From an uncultured Verrucomicrobiota bacterium (GTDB lineage: Bacteria; Verrucomicrobiota; Kiritimatiellia; CAIQIC01; Lenti-01): DNA of 64,000 nt. Below the pieces are notes generated by a model, which was given only the letters and a program-made list of their open reading frames with translations, ran no database searches and was not told where the DNA came from. The position numbers and the translations under genes were made by a program. Location: assembly GCA_938003985.1 (NCBI GenBank), contig CALKWZ010000048.1, positions 1 through 64,000 on the forward strand, in the 5' to 3' direction. This document shows, one piece after another, positions 50,307 through 60,100 of the stretch. Each line of letters opens with the position of its first letter. The stretch's first letter is position 1.

Positions 50307-53300
50307 CTAGCCCCCGTTGCGTTTCCAGCGGGGTTCCGGCGCGGCGCGCAGGCCCGCTTCCTTGCGGGCGGCGACGTAGATGCCGTCGACGATCTTCTCG
50401 CACTCCTTCACCAGCGCTTCCGACGTGCGCACGGTCAGATGGCTGCCCGCGCGCAGATGGACCTTGGCGTTGTCGGGATAGAGCAGGCAGATGTTCAGCG
50501 GCGTCTGGCCCGGATGGCGGCGGATGACGTCCTTGAGCTCGTTCATCCGCTCTTCCGACCAGGTGCCCACGTTGACGTGCAGGCTCAGGCCCGTCGTGAA
50601 GCGCGCGGGCACTTCGTCGATCGGATAGACCTCGTCCACGGTCAGCGTATTCGCGCCGCCGCCGTTGTCCTTGCGCACGGAGCCGCAGAGCATGACCGCG
50701 GCGTCGGGCTGCAGATGGATGCCGAACTGCGCGAAGGCTTCCGGGAACGCCACGGCGGAGAGCGAGCCTTCGAGCGTGTCGAGGCGGAAGGACAGCATCG
50801 GCCGCGGCACGTCGTCGGGCGTCTTCGGTTTCGTGAACCGCTTCTGGGCGTTCACGACCAGCCCGCCGATCCGCGTGCGCGTGCGCTCGGGCAGCTTCGC
50901 GAAACCCTCCGCGTCGCACAAATTGAACTTGTCCAGCGTCCACGCGCAGGCCAGCAGCGGATGCCCGGAAATGTAGAAGCCGATCAGTTCCTTTTCGAAC
51001 GCGAGCAGCTGCTTCTGCGGCCACGCTTCGGCGGTCGGCAAATCGCGGTCCGTCATCACCACGCCGGCCGCGCCGTCGCCGCCGAGCAGGTCGAAGAGCG
51101 ACGACTGCCCCGCCGCCTTGTCCTTGCGGACCGAGGCCGCGTAGCCCATCGCCGTCTCGATGCCCGCGCACAGCCGGCCGCGCGGCAATTCGGTGAAATC
51201 GAAGGCCCCGCACTTCGCCAGCGCCTCGATCGTCTTGCGGTTGACGTCGCCGTTTTCCATGCGCTCGCAGAAATCCACCAGGCCCTTGAACGGGCCGTGC
51301 GCCTCGCGCTCGTTGACCAGCGCCTCGACGGCGCCCGCGCCGACGCCCTTGATGCCGGCCAGCCCGTAGCGGATCGCGCCCTTCACCGGCGTGAAGCGCA
51401 GGCCGCTTTCGTTGACGTCCGGCGGCAGCACCTGGATGCCCATCTTCTGCGCCTCGGCCACCAGCACCGGCAGCTTGTCGGTGTTGCCGATTTCCGACGA
51501 CAGCAGCGCCGCCATGAACTCGACCGGGTGGTTCGCCTTCAGGTAGGCCGTCTGGAACGTCACGATGCCGTAGGCCGCCGAGTGCGATTTGTTGAAGCCG
51601 TACGACGCGAATTCGGAGATCGAATCAAAGATCTGCCCCGCCTTGGCCGCGGTGCAGGTCTTCTTCTTCACGCAGCCGTCGGTGAAGGCCTGGCGTTGCT
51701 TGGCCATTTCCTCGGGCTTTTTCTTGCCCATCGCGCGGCGCAGGATGTCGCCCTGCCCCATGCTGAAGCCGGCGAGGATGCCGGCGGCCTGCTGCACCTG
51801 CTCCTGGTAGACCATGATGCCGTAGGTTTCCCTCAAAACGCCTTCCAGCAGCGGATGCGGATATTCGATCGGCTCGCGGCCGTGCTTGCGCGCGATGAAC
51901 GACGGGATCATGCTCATCGGCCCCGGCCGGTAGAGCGCGATCATGGCGATGAGTTCCTCGATCTTGTTGATCTGGAGCTGCCGCAGCAGGTCGCGCATGC
52001 CTTCGGATTCGACCTGGAACACGCCCACGGTGTCGCCGCGCGCCAACAGCTCGTAGGTCTTCGGGTCGTCCAACGGCAGGTTGTCCGGGTCCGGCTCGAC
52101 GCCCGTCGTGCGCTTCACGTTGTCGCAGGCCTCGCGCACCACGGTCAGGGTCTTCAGGCCCAGGAAGTCCATTTTCAGCAGGCCGGCTTCCTCCAGCGGC
52201 ACCGCTTCCCACTGCGAAATGACGTTGCCGTCTTTGTCCTTCGTCAGCGGGATCAGCTCGATCAGGGGTTTTTCGCCGATGACGACGCCCGCCGCGTGCG
52301 TGCCGGTCTGCCGCGGCATGTCCTCCAGCGGCGGCGCGTACTTCATGATTTCCTTCGCGAACGGCTCGGTCTTGCAGGCGGTCGCGAAATCGAGGCTGTC
52401 CTTCTTCGCGCTCAGCAGCGTGGTGCCGGGCACTTCCGGGATCATCTTGGCGAGGCGGTCGCAGTCCGGCAGCGGGATTTCCAGCGCGCGGCCGATGTCG
52501 CGGATGAGGGTCTTGGCGCCGAGCGTGCCGTAGGTCACGATCTGCGCCACGCTGTCCGCACCGTATTTTTGCCGCACGTATTCGATGACCTCGCCGCGGC
52601 GCGACTGGCAGAAATCGATGTCGAAGTCCGGCGGCGACACGCGTTCGGGATTCAGGAAGCGCTCGAAGATCAGCCCGTAGCGCAACGGGTCGATCCCCGT
52701 GATGCCCACGGCGTAGGCCACGAGGCTGCCGGCGCCCGAGCCGCGCCCCGGCCCCACCGGCACGCCCATCTGCTTGGCCGCGTGGATGAAGTCCCACACC
52801 ACGAGGAAGTAGTTCAGGAAGCCCGTCTTCTCGATCACGCCCAGCTCGTGGAAAAACCGGTCCGCGATTTCCTTTTCGCGCGCGTCCCGGGGATGCGCGA
52901 GATCCTCCACGCCGTAGAGCTTGCGGATGCCGTCGGCCGCGATCTGCGTCAGGTATTGCTTGTGGGTCAAGCCGCCCGGACACTGGTAGTTCGGGAAATG
53001 CGGATTCTTCTGCCCGCCCAGCGCCAGCTCCACGTTGCAGCGCTCGGCGATTTTCCAGGTGTTTTCCAGCGCTTCCGGCAGATCGCCGAAGAGCTGGCGC
53101 ATTTCGGCTTCGCTCTTCAGGTAGAACTGGTCGGAGCCGTACTTCATCCGGTCCGTTTCGCTCCACTTCGCCTGCGTTTGCAGGCACAGGAGCATTTCGT
53201 GCGGTTCGAAGTGGTCGGGCGCCAGGTAGTGCACGTCGTTCGTCGCCACCAGCGGCAGGCCCAGCTTGCGCGCCAGCGCGACCAGCTTCTTGTTCACCGG

Positions 53301-53876
53301 CCGCTGCTCCGGCAGGCCGTGGTCCTGCACCTCGAGGAAAAAGCGGTCCGGCCCCAGGATTTCGGCGTATTCGCCGGCGAGTTTCTGCGCCTTGTCGTCG
53401 AGGCCGTCCATGAACGCTTCGGCCACTTCGCCCTTGAGGCACGCGGACAGCGCGATCAGGCCGGCGCTGTGTTCCGCCAGCAGCGCGCGGTCGATGCGCG
53501 GCTTGTAGTAGTAGCCGTCGAGGTGCGCCTTGCTCACCAGCTTCATCAGGTTCGCGAAGCCGCGGTTGTCCTCCGCCAGCAGCACCAGGTGGTTCGCCTG
53601 CCGGCCGTTGACGAGCACCTTCTCGCGGTGGCTGCCCGGCGTGACGTAGATCTCGCAGCCCAGGATCGGCTTGAGGCCGTGCTTGCGCGCGGCCTTGTAG
53701 AAATGCACCGCGCCGTACAGGTTGCCGTGGTCGGTGATCGCCAGCGCCACCTGCCCCTGCTTCTGCGCCCGCTCCATGATCGGGCTGGCGTGGTCCTTGC
53801 CCCGGTCCAGCGCGCACAGCCCGTCCAGCAGGCTGTACTCGGTGTGCACGTGCAGATGGGTGAATTTCGGTTCCAA
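50307..53876 (-). CDS. dnaE: DNA polymerase III alpha subunit
   Basis: A 1189-residue C-family replicative polymerase. The PHP domain starts FTHLHVHTEYSLLDG (His7, His9, His11). The palm carries GPGRGSGAGSLVAYAVGITG and PDFDIDFCQSRRGEVI with the catalytic aspartates near residue 418. The tandem HhH and OB domains and a C-terminal extension (RFTTGLSLHVNVGTWSEERM) follow. DnaE forms the core of the replisome with the beta clamp; no proofreading exonuclease domain is included, so it is DnaE1 type, not PolC. Monocistronic. Confidence 0.97.
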   Translation of the reverse strand: MEPKFTHLHVHTEYSLLDGLCALDRGKDHASPIMERAQKQGQVALAITDHGNLYGAVHFYKAARKHGLKPILGCEIYVTPGSHREKVLVNGRQANHLVLLAEDNRGFANLMKLVSKAHLDGYYYKPRIDRALLAEHSAGLIALSACLKGEVAEAFMDGLDDKAQKLAGEYAEILGPDRFFLEVQDHGLPEQRPVNKKLVALARKLGLPLVATNDVHYLAPDHFEPHEMLLCLQTQAKWSETDRMKYGSDQFYLKSEAEMRQLFGDLPEALENTWKIAERCNVELALGGQKNPHFPNYQCPGGLTHKQYLTQIAADGIRKLYGVEDLAHPRDAREKEIADRFFHELGVIEKTGFLNYFLVVWDFIHAAKQMGVPVGPGRGSGAGSLVAYAVGITGIDPLRYGLIFERFLNPERVSPPDFDIDFCQSRRGEVIEYVRQKYGADSVAQIVTYGTLGAKTLIRDIGRALEIPLPDCDRLAKMIPEVPGTTLLSAKKDSLDFATACKTEPFAKEIMKYAPPLEDMPRQTGTHAAGVVIGEKPLIELIPLTKDKDGNVISQWEAVPLEEAGLLKMDFLGLKTLTVVREACDNVKRTTGVEPDPDNLPLDDPKTYELLARGDTVGVFQVESEGMRDLLRQLQINKIEELIAMIALYRPGPMSMIPSFIARKHGREPIEYPHPLLEGVLRETYGIMVYQEQVQQAAGILAGFSMGQGDILRRAMGKKKPEEMAKQRQAFTDGCVKKKTCTAAKAGQIFDSISEFASYGFNKSHSAAYGIVTFQTAYLKANHPVEFMAALLSSEIGNTDKLPVLVAEAQKMGIQVLPPDVNESGLRFTPVKGAIRYGLAGIKGVGAGAVEALVNEREAHGPFKGLVDFCERMENGDVNRKTIEALAKCGAFDFTELPRGRLCAGIETAMGYAASVRKDKAAGQSSLFDLLGGDGAAGVVMTDRDLPTAEAWPQKQLLAFEKELIGFYISGHPLLACAWTLDKFNLCDAEGFAKLPERTRTRIGGLVVNAQKRFTKPKTPDDVPRPMLSFRLDTLEGSLSAVAFPEAFAQFGIHLQPDAAVMLCGSVRKDNGGGANTLTVDEVYPIDEVPARFTTGLSLHVNVGTWSEERMNELKDVIRRHPGQTPLNICLLYPDNAKVHLRAGSHLTVRTSEALVKECEKIVDGIYVAARKEAGLRAAPEPRWKRNGG

Positions 53877-54019
53877 GGTCGTCTCTTTCGGGGAAAAGGG
53901 TGCCTGATTCTTCTAGCCCATCGCCCCGGTGAATCCAAGCGATTTCAGGCCCGCGACCCCGCTCGCGAAACCCCTTCTCGCCCAGGCGGTTGCCCGCGGC
54001 GCACGCGGATTTCCTCGGG

Positions 54020-54037
54020 TTTCCACGCACTGGAAAA
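54020..54037. repeat. TTTCCA/TGGAAAA palindrome
   Basis: TTTCCA (54020-54025), CGCAC, TGGAAAA (54031-54037). Same arm sequence and 5-base spacer as the palindrome at 18289-18307 in the alaS leader. Confidence 0.5.
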
Positions 54038-54120
54038 TCTTCCCGGCTCCTGCCGGCTGGAAACGGCTGCGGCGACACCCCCCTCCCATTCCGGCCAGAG
54101 CGGCCAATTATTGTCGAAGG

Positions 54121-54165
54121 ATGCACAATTGTTTTGTTAAATCTGAATTAAGGCGTATTGTGCAT
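54121..54165 (+). promoter_or_regulatory. Hydrogenase operon promoter flanked by a 9-bp inverted repeat
   Basis: A possible promoter TTGTTA (54134-54139), 16-base spacer, TATTGT (54156-54161) lies between inverted arms ATGCACAAT (54121-54129) and ATTGTGCAT (54157-54165). The second arm covers the -10 box, so a protein bound to both arms could control the operon. The leader to ATG 54257 is about 90 bases. Confidence 0.5.
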
Positions 54166-54256
54166 TCGTTGACATGATGACATCTGGCATTTCACCGGAA
54201 AACCCAAGTTGCTTCCACCAGCCGCGAGGCGAGCCCTCGCTGGAGACAGATAGAAA

Positions 54257-55249
54257 ATGTCCACGATCACCCGGCGCGATTTTCTGAAGTACTGCGGGTT
54301 TTCCGCCGCAGCGTTGGCCTTGACCTCCAGCAAGCTGGGCTTTCTGGCCGAGGCCCTCGCCAATCCGGCCGCCCCTTCCGTCATCTGGCTCCACGGCAGT
54401 TCGTGCACGGGCTGTTCGGTGTCGCTCCTGAACCGCATCGCCGATGCGGCCGGGCCGGCGCCCACGATCAAGGAAGTCCTCACGGACGCGATCAACCTGG
54501 TCTATCACGCCACGCTGATGACGCCGGCCGGCGACGCGGCGGTTTCGGAGCTGCGCCGGGTCTACGATTCCGGCAACTACGTCCTGGTGCTGGAGGGGGG
54601 CGTGCCCACCGCCTTCGGCGGCGCGCCGTGCATCGTCTACAGTCTGCACGGCGAAGAAACCACCTATCAGCAGGCGGTGCAGGAAATGTCCGCGCGGGCG
54701 TTGGCCGTCGTCTGCGTGGGCACGTGCGCATCCTTCGGCGGCATCCCGGCCTCCGGGTCCAATCCGACGGGCGTAGTGGGCGTGAGCCAACTGACCGGAC
54801 GCGCCACGATCAACGTCTCCGGCTGCCCCGCCAATCCCGACTGGGTGGTCTGGACCATCGTGCAGCTGCTCACCGGAACCCCCGTGGATCTGGACGAAGA
54901 CGGCCGCCCCACGGCGCTCTATACCGAGACGATCCACGGAACCTCCAAGACGCTGATCCACGACAAGTGCCCGCGGAACCCCTACGTGAACGCGCTCGCG
55001 CCGGCGGAAGCCACCGATTTTGCGGACTGCGACGGGAAGTGCCTCATCCAACTGGGGTGCCGCGGGCCCGCCGCGAAAGCGCGCTGCAACGGGTGCTGGA
55101 ACGTCCTGGCGCCGCCCGCCAATCCCGCGCCGACCGATCGCTGGCAGAACAACTGGTGCATCGGCGTCAACGCCCCCTGCCACGGGTGCGTGGAAAAAAC
55201 GTTCCCGGGCCCGGAATCCTTCTATGAGCCCTACGTCCCCCCGACGTAG
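54257..55249 (+). CDS. [NiFe] hydrogenase small subunit, Tat-exported
   Basis: A 330-residue iron-sulfur subunit. The N-terminus holds a Tat signal, TRRDFLKYCGFSAAALAL (residues 5-22). Proximal-cluster cysteines are Cys50 and Cys53 in HGSSCTGCSVSLLN, with GTCASFGGIPASGSN and NVSGCPANPDWVV. The distal cluster motif is TLIHDKCPRNPYVN with KCLIQLGCRGP, and the medial one CNGCWN with WCIGVNAPCHGC. There is no C-terminal membrane helix, unlike HyaA/HybO types, so the mature enzyme should be soluble in the periplasm. First gene of a five-gene coupled operon. Confidence 0.95.
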   Translation: MSTITRRDFLKYCGFSAAALALTSSKLGFLAEALANPAAPSVIWLHGSSCTGCSVSLLNRIADAAGPAPTIKEVLTDAINLVYHATLMTPAGDAAVSELRRVYDSGNYVLVLEGGVPTAFGGAPCIVYSLHGEETTYQQAVQEMSARALAVVCVGTCASFGGIPASGSNPTGVVGVSQLTGRATINVSGCPANPDWVVWTIVQLLTGTPVDLDEDGRPTALYTETIHGTSKTLIHDKCPRNPYVNALAPAEATDFADCDGKCLIQLGCRGPAAKARCNGCWNVLAPPANPAPTDRWQNNWCIGVNAPCHGCVEKTFPGPESFYEPYVPPT

Positions 55250-55282
55250 GCCAGCCTAACGCCCAGTACACGGAGAACCCCC

Positions 55283-56683
55283 ATGCCCGTCATCGCCATC
55301 GCCGTGGATCCCGTCACCCGGATCGAAGGCCACCTGAAGGTGGAAATCGAAGCGGACGCCGTCGGCGGCGTCCAGCAAATCGTCCAGGTCAAAACCGTCG
55401 GCACCCTGTTCCGGGGGTTCGAGAAGCTGATGGAAGGGCGCGATCCGCGCGATGCGCCCATCATCACGTCGCGCATCTGCGGCGTCTGTCCGACGTCGCA
55501 CGCGCAGGTCGCCGCCATGGCGCTCGACCAGGCGGCGGGCGTGACGGTGCCCACTTCCGGCCGGCTGCTGCGCAATCTGGTGCACGGGGCCTGCTATCTG
55601 GAATCGCACATCCTGCATTTCTATCTGCTGTCGCTGCCGGACTACATCAAAGGCCCCGGCATGCCGCCCTGGACGCCGGGATTCGAGATGGACCGCCGCG
55701 TGGACCAGGCGACGGCCGACCTGTTTCTGGGCCACTATCTGGAAGCCATCCACGTGCGGCGCAAATGCCACGAAATGGGCGCCTTGTTCGGCGGCAAGCT
55801 GCCGCATCCGCCCGCCTACATCGCCGGCGGCTTCACGGCCGTGCCGTCCGCCGCCAAACTGGCGGCCTTCGCGGCCGATCTCGACGCCATCCTGGATTTC
55901 ATCGAGACGCGCTACCTGCCCGACGCGGAGCGCCTCGCGGCGCTCTACGGCGATTACTTCCTGATCGGCCGGGGCCACGGAAACCTGCTGTCCTACGGCG
56001 TGTTCGAGCAGAACGATTCCGGAACGTCGAAGCTGTTTCCCGCCGGCCGGGTCGTGAACGGCGGATCCGTCCAGGCGGTGGATCCCGCGGCGATCGCCGA
56101 AGACGCCACGCGCTCCTGGTACGCCGACGGGAGCGGCCCGCTGCATCCCGCGCAAGGCGAGACCGTCCCCCAATATCCCAAGCCCGCGGGCTACAGCTGG
56201 CTCAAGGCGCCCCGCTACGGGGGCGCGCCCTACGAGTGCGGTCCGCTGGCCCGCATGTGGTGCAAGGGGGAATACACCAACGGCATCTCCGTGATGGACC
56301 GCATCCGCGCGCGGGCCTACGAAGCCCGCCTGCTGGCGACCGAAATGAAAAACTGGCTGGCCGGCGTGGAGGTCGACGCCGTCGTCTACGAACCGTGGGT
56401 GAATCCGATCGACGCCGAGGCGGCCGGCATGACCGAAGCGCCCCGGGGCGCCCTCGGCCACTGGATCGGCATCGCGGACGGCAAAATCTCCCACTACCAG
56501 GTGATCACGCCCACCTGCTGGACCATCTCGCCGCGCGACGGCGCGGGCCAGCTGGGCCCGCTCGAACAAGCCCTGATGGGCACGCCCATCGCCGACGTGA
56601 GCCATCCGGTCGAGGCGCTCCGCGTCGTCCATTCGGTCGATCCCTGCCTCGATTGCGCCACGCACGTGGTCAAGGCGAAGTAG
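55283..56683 (+). CDS. [NiFe] hydrogenase large (catalytic) subunit
   Basis: A 466-residue nickel subunit that oxidises H2. Active-site cysteines are Cys66 and Cys69 in SRICGVCPTSH and Cys455 and Cys458 in SVDPCLDCATHVVKAK; the RIEGH motif is at 13-17. Cleavage after His461 would remove a five-residue tail, needed for maturation. It is about 100 residues shorter than common group 1 large subunits. It has no Tat signal and should be carried out of the cell with the small subunit. 33 bases separate it from the small-subunit gene. No cytochrome b gene follows. Confidence 0.95.
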   Translation: MPVIAIAVDPVTRIEGHLKVEIEADAVGGVQQIVQVKTVGTLFRGFEKLMEGRDPRDAPIITSRICGVCPTSHAQVAAMALDQAAGVTVPTSGRLLRNLVHGACYLESHILHFYLLSLPDYIKGPGMPPWTPGFEMDRRVDQATADLFLGHYLEAIHVRRKCHEMGALFGGKLPHPPAYIAGGFTAVPSAAKLAAFAADLDAILDFIETRYLPDAERLAALYGDYFLIGRGHGNLLSYGVFEQNDSGTSKLFPAGRVVNGGSVQAVDPAAIAEDATRSWYADGSGPLHPAQGETVPQYPKPAGYSWLKAPRYGGAPYECGPLARMWCKGEYTNGISVMDRIRARAYEARLLATEMKNWLAGVEVDAVVYEPWVNPIDAEAAGMTEAPRGALGHWIGIADGKISHYQVITPTCWTISPRDGAGQLGPLEQALMGTPIADVSHPVEALRVVHSVDPCLDCATHVVKAK

Positions 56684-56687
56684 CGCC

Positions 56688-57179
56688 ATGGACGGGAACT
56701 GGGTCATCCTGGGCGTGGGCAATTGGCTGAGGTCCGACGACGGCGTCGGCATCCACGCGGCGCGGGAATTGCTCCGGAATCCGCCCGCGGACACGCGCGT
56801 CGTGGAGGTCGGAACGGATTTCCTGTCCGCGCTGCCGCATCTGGAAAGCGCCCGGCGGGCGCTGATTCTGGACGCCGTTCATGGTCCGGGCGCGCCGGGA
56901 ACGTTGTACCGGCTGCCGGCCGGCGACCTCGACCTCCGCCCGGAGACGGGCTCGGCCCATGCCACCAGCGTGTTCGAAGCCCGGCGGTTTCTGCCGCCCG
57001 GCGCGCCCTGGCCGGAAATCACCGTGCTGGGCGTGGAACCTCTCGTGCTGGACTACGGCCTGGCGCTTTCCAAGCCGGTGGCCGCCGCTTTGCCCCGGCT
57101 GGTGGCCGCGGCGCGGGAAATGGTTTGCGAACGGCGGCACGCTCTTTCTTCAAACGCAACCCATCAGGTGGCTTCATGA
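56688..57179 (+). CDS. hyaD: Hydrogenase maturation protease
   Basis: A 163-residue endopeptidase that trims the large subunit tail once nickel is in place. The HybD-type nickel ligands are conserved: Asp18 in GVGNWLRSDDGVG (usually Glu), Asp62 in LILDAVHG and His91 in GSAHATSV. It begins 4 bases after the large-subunit gene and its stop overlaps the next start by ATGA. Hyp accessory genes (hypABCDEF) are not in the window and must be elsewhere. Confidence 0.92.
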   Translation: MDGNWVILGVGNWLRSDDGVGIHAARELLRNPPADTRVVEVGTDFLSALPHLESARRALILDAVHGPGAPGTLYRLPAGDLDLRPETGSAHATSVFEARRFLPPGAPWPEITVLGVEPLVLDYGLALSKPVAAALPRLVAAAREMVCERRHALSSNATHQVAS

Positions 57180-60100
57180 AAACTGCGCGTTTCTTGTTTT
57201 GGGCGCGTCTCGCCCTCGCGGGCTCCGGCTGCGCGGTTTCCGCCGCCGCGGCCAACACGGACGGCGCCGCGACGTTCAGCGTCACCACGACCGCCTATAC
57301 CGCCACCTACAATCCGAACAACGTGGCCGTCGTCTGGGTGGTGGACAGCTCCAACAAGTTCGTGAAGACGCTGTGCCGCCACGCGGCGTCGAGAATGACC
57401 TACCTGTCGCGCTGGGCCACGGCCCGCGGCACCTATACCAACGTGGACGGCACCACCAGCGCCACGCTGACCTCGCAGCCGCAGACCCACACCGTCGTCT
57501 GGAACTGCCGCGACACCAACAACGCCGTGGTTCCCGACGGCCTGTATTATTTCAAGGTGGAATACACGAGCAACAACGGCGACGGACCGTTTTTGACCAA
57601 CGGCGCGGGATTCCTGAAAGGCCCCGCGCCGGTGACGACCAATTTCGCCAACGTGGGCAGCGCCGGCGGACAGTTCGCGGGCCTGCGCATCGTGTATGCG
57701 CCGATCGCCCCCGACGTCGCCGTCCGTTCCCTGTCTCCGTCCACCGGCTACGTCAATTCCAACGTGGCCGTCGTGGTCGGCCTCAGCAACCGCACCGCCG
57801 CGGCCACGACGCCCTTCACCGTCGCCTTGAGCAACGTCACCGCCGCGGCCACCTTGATCGGCACCCAGCAGGTCGCCTCGCTCGCCGCTTCCGCCGCGAC
57901 CAACCTGACCTTTGCCTGGAACACCGCCGGACTGCCGGAAGGGGCCTACCAACTGCAGGCGCAAGCCTTCGATCTGGCCTCCGAAACCAACCTCGCCGAC
58001 AACGTCATGGCCACCGTCGTCGATCTGTCGGCGGCCGTGCACGACGTCGGCGTTTCCGGCATCGCCGTCGGCGCCGTCGTCCCGCCCGGGGTCGCGACCA
58101 ACGTGACCGTGACCGTCGGCAATCCCGGCGGCCATGCGGAATCTTTCACGCTCGCGCTCACGGATCTCACCGCGGCCCTGCAGATCGGGTCCCGGCCCGT
58201 CGCGAGTCTCGCCCCCGGCGCCTCCAGCAACGTCGTTTTCGCCTGGAACACCACGAACGCGGCCCTTGGCTACCACGCGCTGCAGGCCGTCGCCGGAACG
58301 GTCGCCGGCGAAATCCTGACCGCCAACAATACCAACGTCCTGACCGTCATCGTGGCGAACGGATTGGAAACCAACGCTCTCGTCGCCAAGGGTTCGACCT
58401 GGAAATACCTCGACACGGGGCTGGACGTTTCGGGAGGGCCGTGGGTCCGGTCGCCCGCCGGCTACTACGACGGTTTCTGGCTCGCGGGGCCGGCGCCGTT
58501 CGGCTTCGGCACGACGGGCATCGCCACGCCCATCGGCATCGAACCGGCGGTGACCCCGGAAGTCGTCCTGGCGGCGGACTCGGCCTCCAACGCGACCTAC
58601 AACGCCGGCTGGGCCAACGGCGCAAACGGCGGCGCGGGATTCGGCGCCTGGCAACTGAGCGCCGGCGCGAGCGGCGGCCATTTCATGGGTTCGTCCACGA
58701 ACAATGCCGGAGGGGGCGGCGCCGGCATCGATGCGGGCGGACGGGCGTGGGGCCTCTGGGCGTCCAGCGGCGTGACGGAAGCCATCCGCCCCCTGACCGG
58801 CGGCGGCTTGGCGACCGGGCAGATTCTCCGGGTGGCCATCGACGTCGGCTGGGTCGCCAGCGGCCGCTCGGCGGGACTCGCCTTCCGCAACGCCGCCGGC
58901 AATCCCCTCTGGGAATTCATCTGCACCGGAGCGAGCGGCGGAGCGGGCACGGTTCTCTCGGAAAATTTCGCCGGATTCACCGCGACGAGCGGCACGACCG
59001 ACCGCGCGTCCACGCTGAACACCTACCTGCAAACGCCGGGCTGGACCGGTTCCAGAGTCTACGAAGACAACGGCCGGGCCAAGCTCGGGACCGGTTCGGC
59101 GCTGGGGCAGATCACCACGCCCACGGTCGATCTCTCGGCAAACGGCGGGGCCGCGACGCTGACGTTCGACCTCGGAAAATACAACGCGGACGTCGGACCG
59201 GTGCAGGTGCTGCATGCCGCCGACGGCACCGCGTTCGTCCAGGTGGGCGGCGATCTGACGCCGCCCGCCGCCATGACGCCCCAATCCATTCCCATTTCCG
59301 GCGGGACGGCGTCGTCCAAGATCCGGATCGCGGCCAAGAACGCGGCCAACAATCGGTTCAATCTGGACAACGTGGCCTTGACCCAGGCCGGCGGCGGCAC
59401 CAGCTACTACTCGCTCAACGACCGCAGCGGCTTCGCGGCCACGCCGGTTCCCTTCACCGGCGACGGCGTGCAGATCGAATTCCGGCTGACGGGTCCCACG
59501 AACTACGAAGCCGTCGTGACGACCGCCTCCAACGCGTGGAACTTCTCGGGCGCCACGCTGGCCCAGGCCGATCCGGTTCCCGCGCAAGTCCGGTGCTGGA
59601 ACTGGGAGGCAGGCAGCGGCAGCAATTGCGACGTCTTCCTGAACAGCCTGTCGGTGTCCACCCCGGCGGTCGTGTCCGCCGCAACGAATCCCGTCACGAC
59701 CTATTTCCGCCAAGAATTCACCATGGATTTCGCGCCCATCGCGGCGAGCGGTCTGGTCCGTCGGGCGGATGGCGTAGTGCTCTATTTGAACGGGCAGGAA
59801 ATCGACCGTCAGAACGTGCCGGCGGGCGCGGTGAACGCCGCCACTCTGGCCGGCGCCGCCGTCTCCGCCGCCGCCGCCACCCAATACGTCGCTTTCGCCA
59901 TCGCCCCGAGCAACCTCCTCGTCGGCCGCAACCAGTTGGCCGCCGAAGTCCACCTGTCGTCCCCCACCGCCATCGCCAAGGCCTTCGACCTGGAACTCAC
60001 AACGCTCAACAGCGTGATCGCCCGAACCCACGCAGTCGCGCCAACGGCTCTCCAACCGGACGGCAACGTCCAGGCCGGAGACGTGGCCGGCCTCTCGGTG

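Larger units (their letters stand above)
53877..54256. other. 380-bp intergenic region between dnaE and the hydrogenase operon
   Basis: No convincing gene. It contains a TTTCCA-CGCAC-TGGAAA palindrome (54020-54037), a CCGGC / GCCGG hairpin next to it (54043-54056), the AT-rich promoter-like block at 54121-54165 and, close to the hydrogenase start, GCGAGG-CGAG-CCCTCGC (about 54224-54240). Confidence 0.6.

Noticed and set aside
49920..54140. Very long plus-strand open frame (about 1400 codons) opposite dnaE
   Set aside because: It is the antisense shadow of dnaE in GC-rich DNA; its translation has no family pattern and dnaE is certain.
59546..59563. SGATLA in the giant protein as a second FMN site
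   Set aside because: Lacks the preceding Asp at the right spacing and a following Thr/Ser, and lies in a sandwich domain, not a flavin-type domain.
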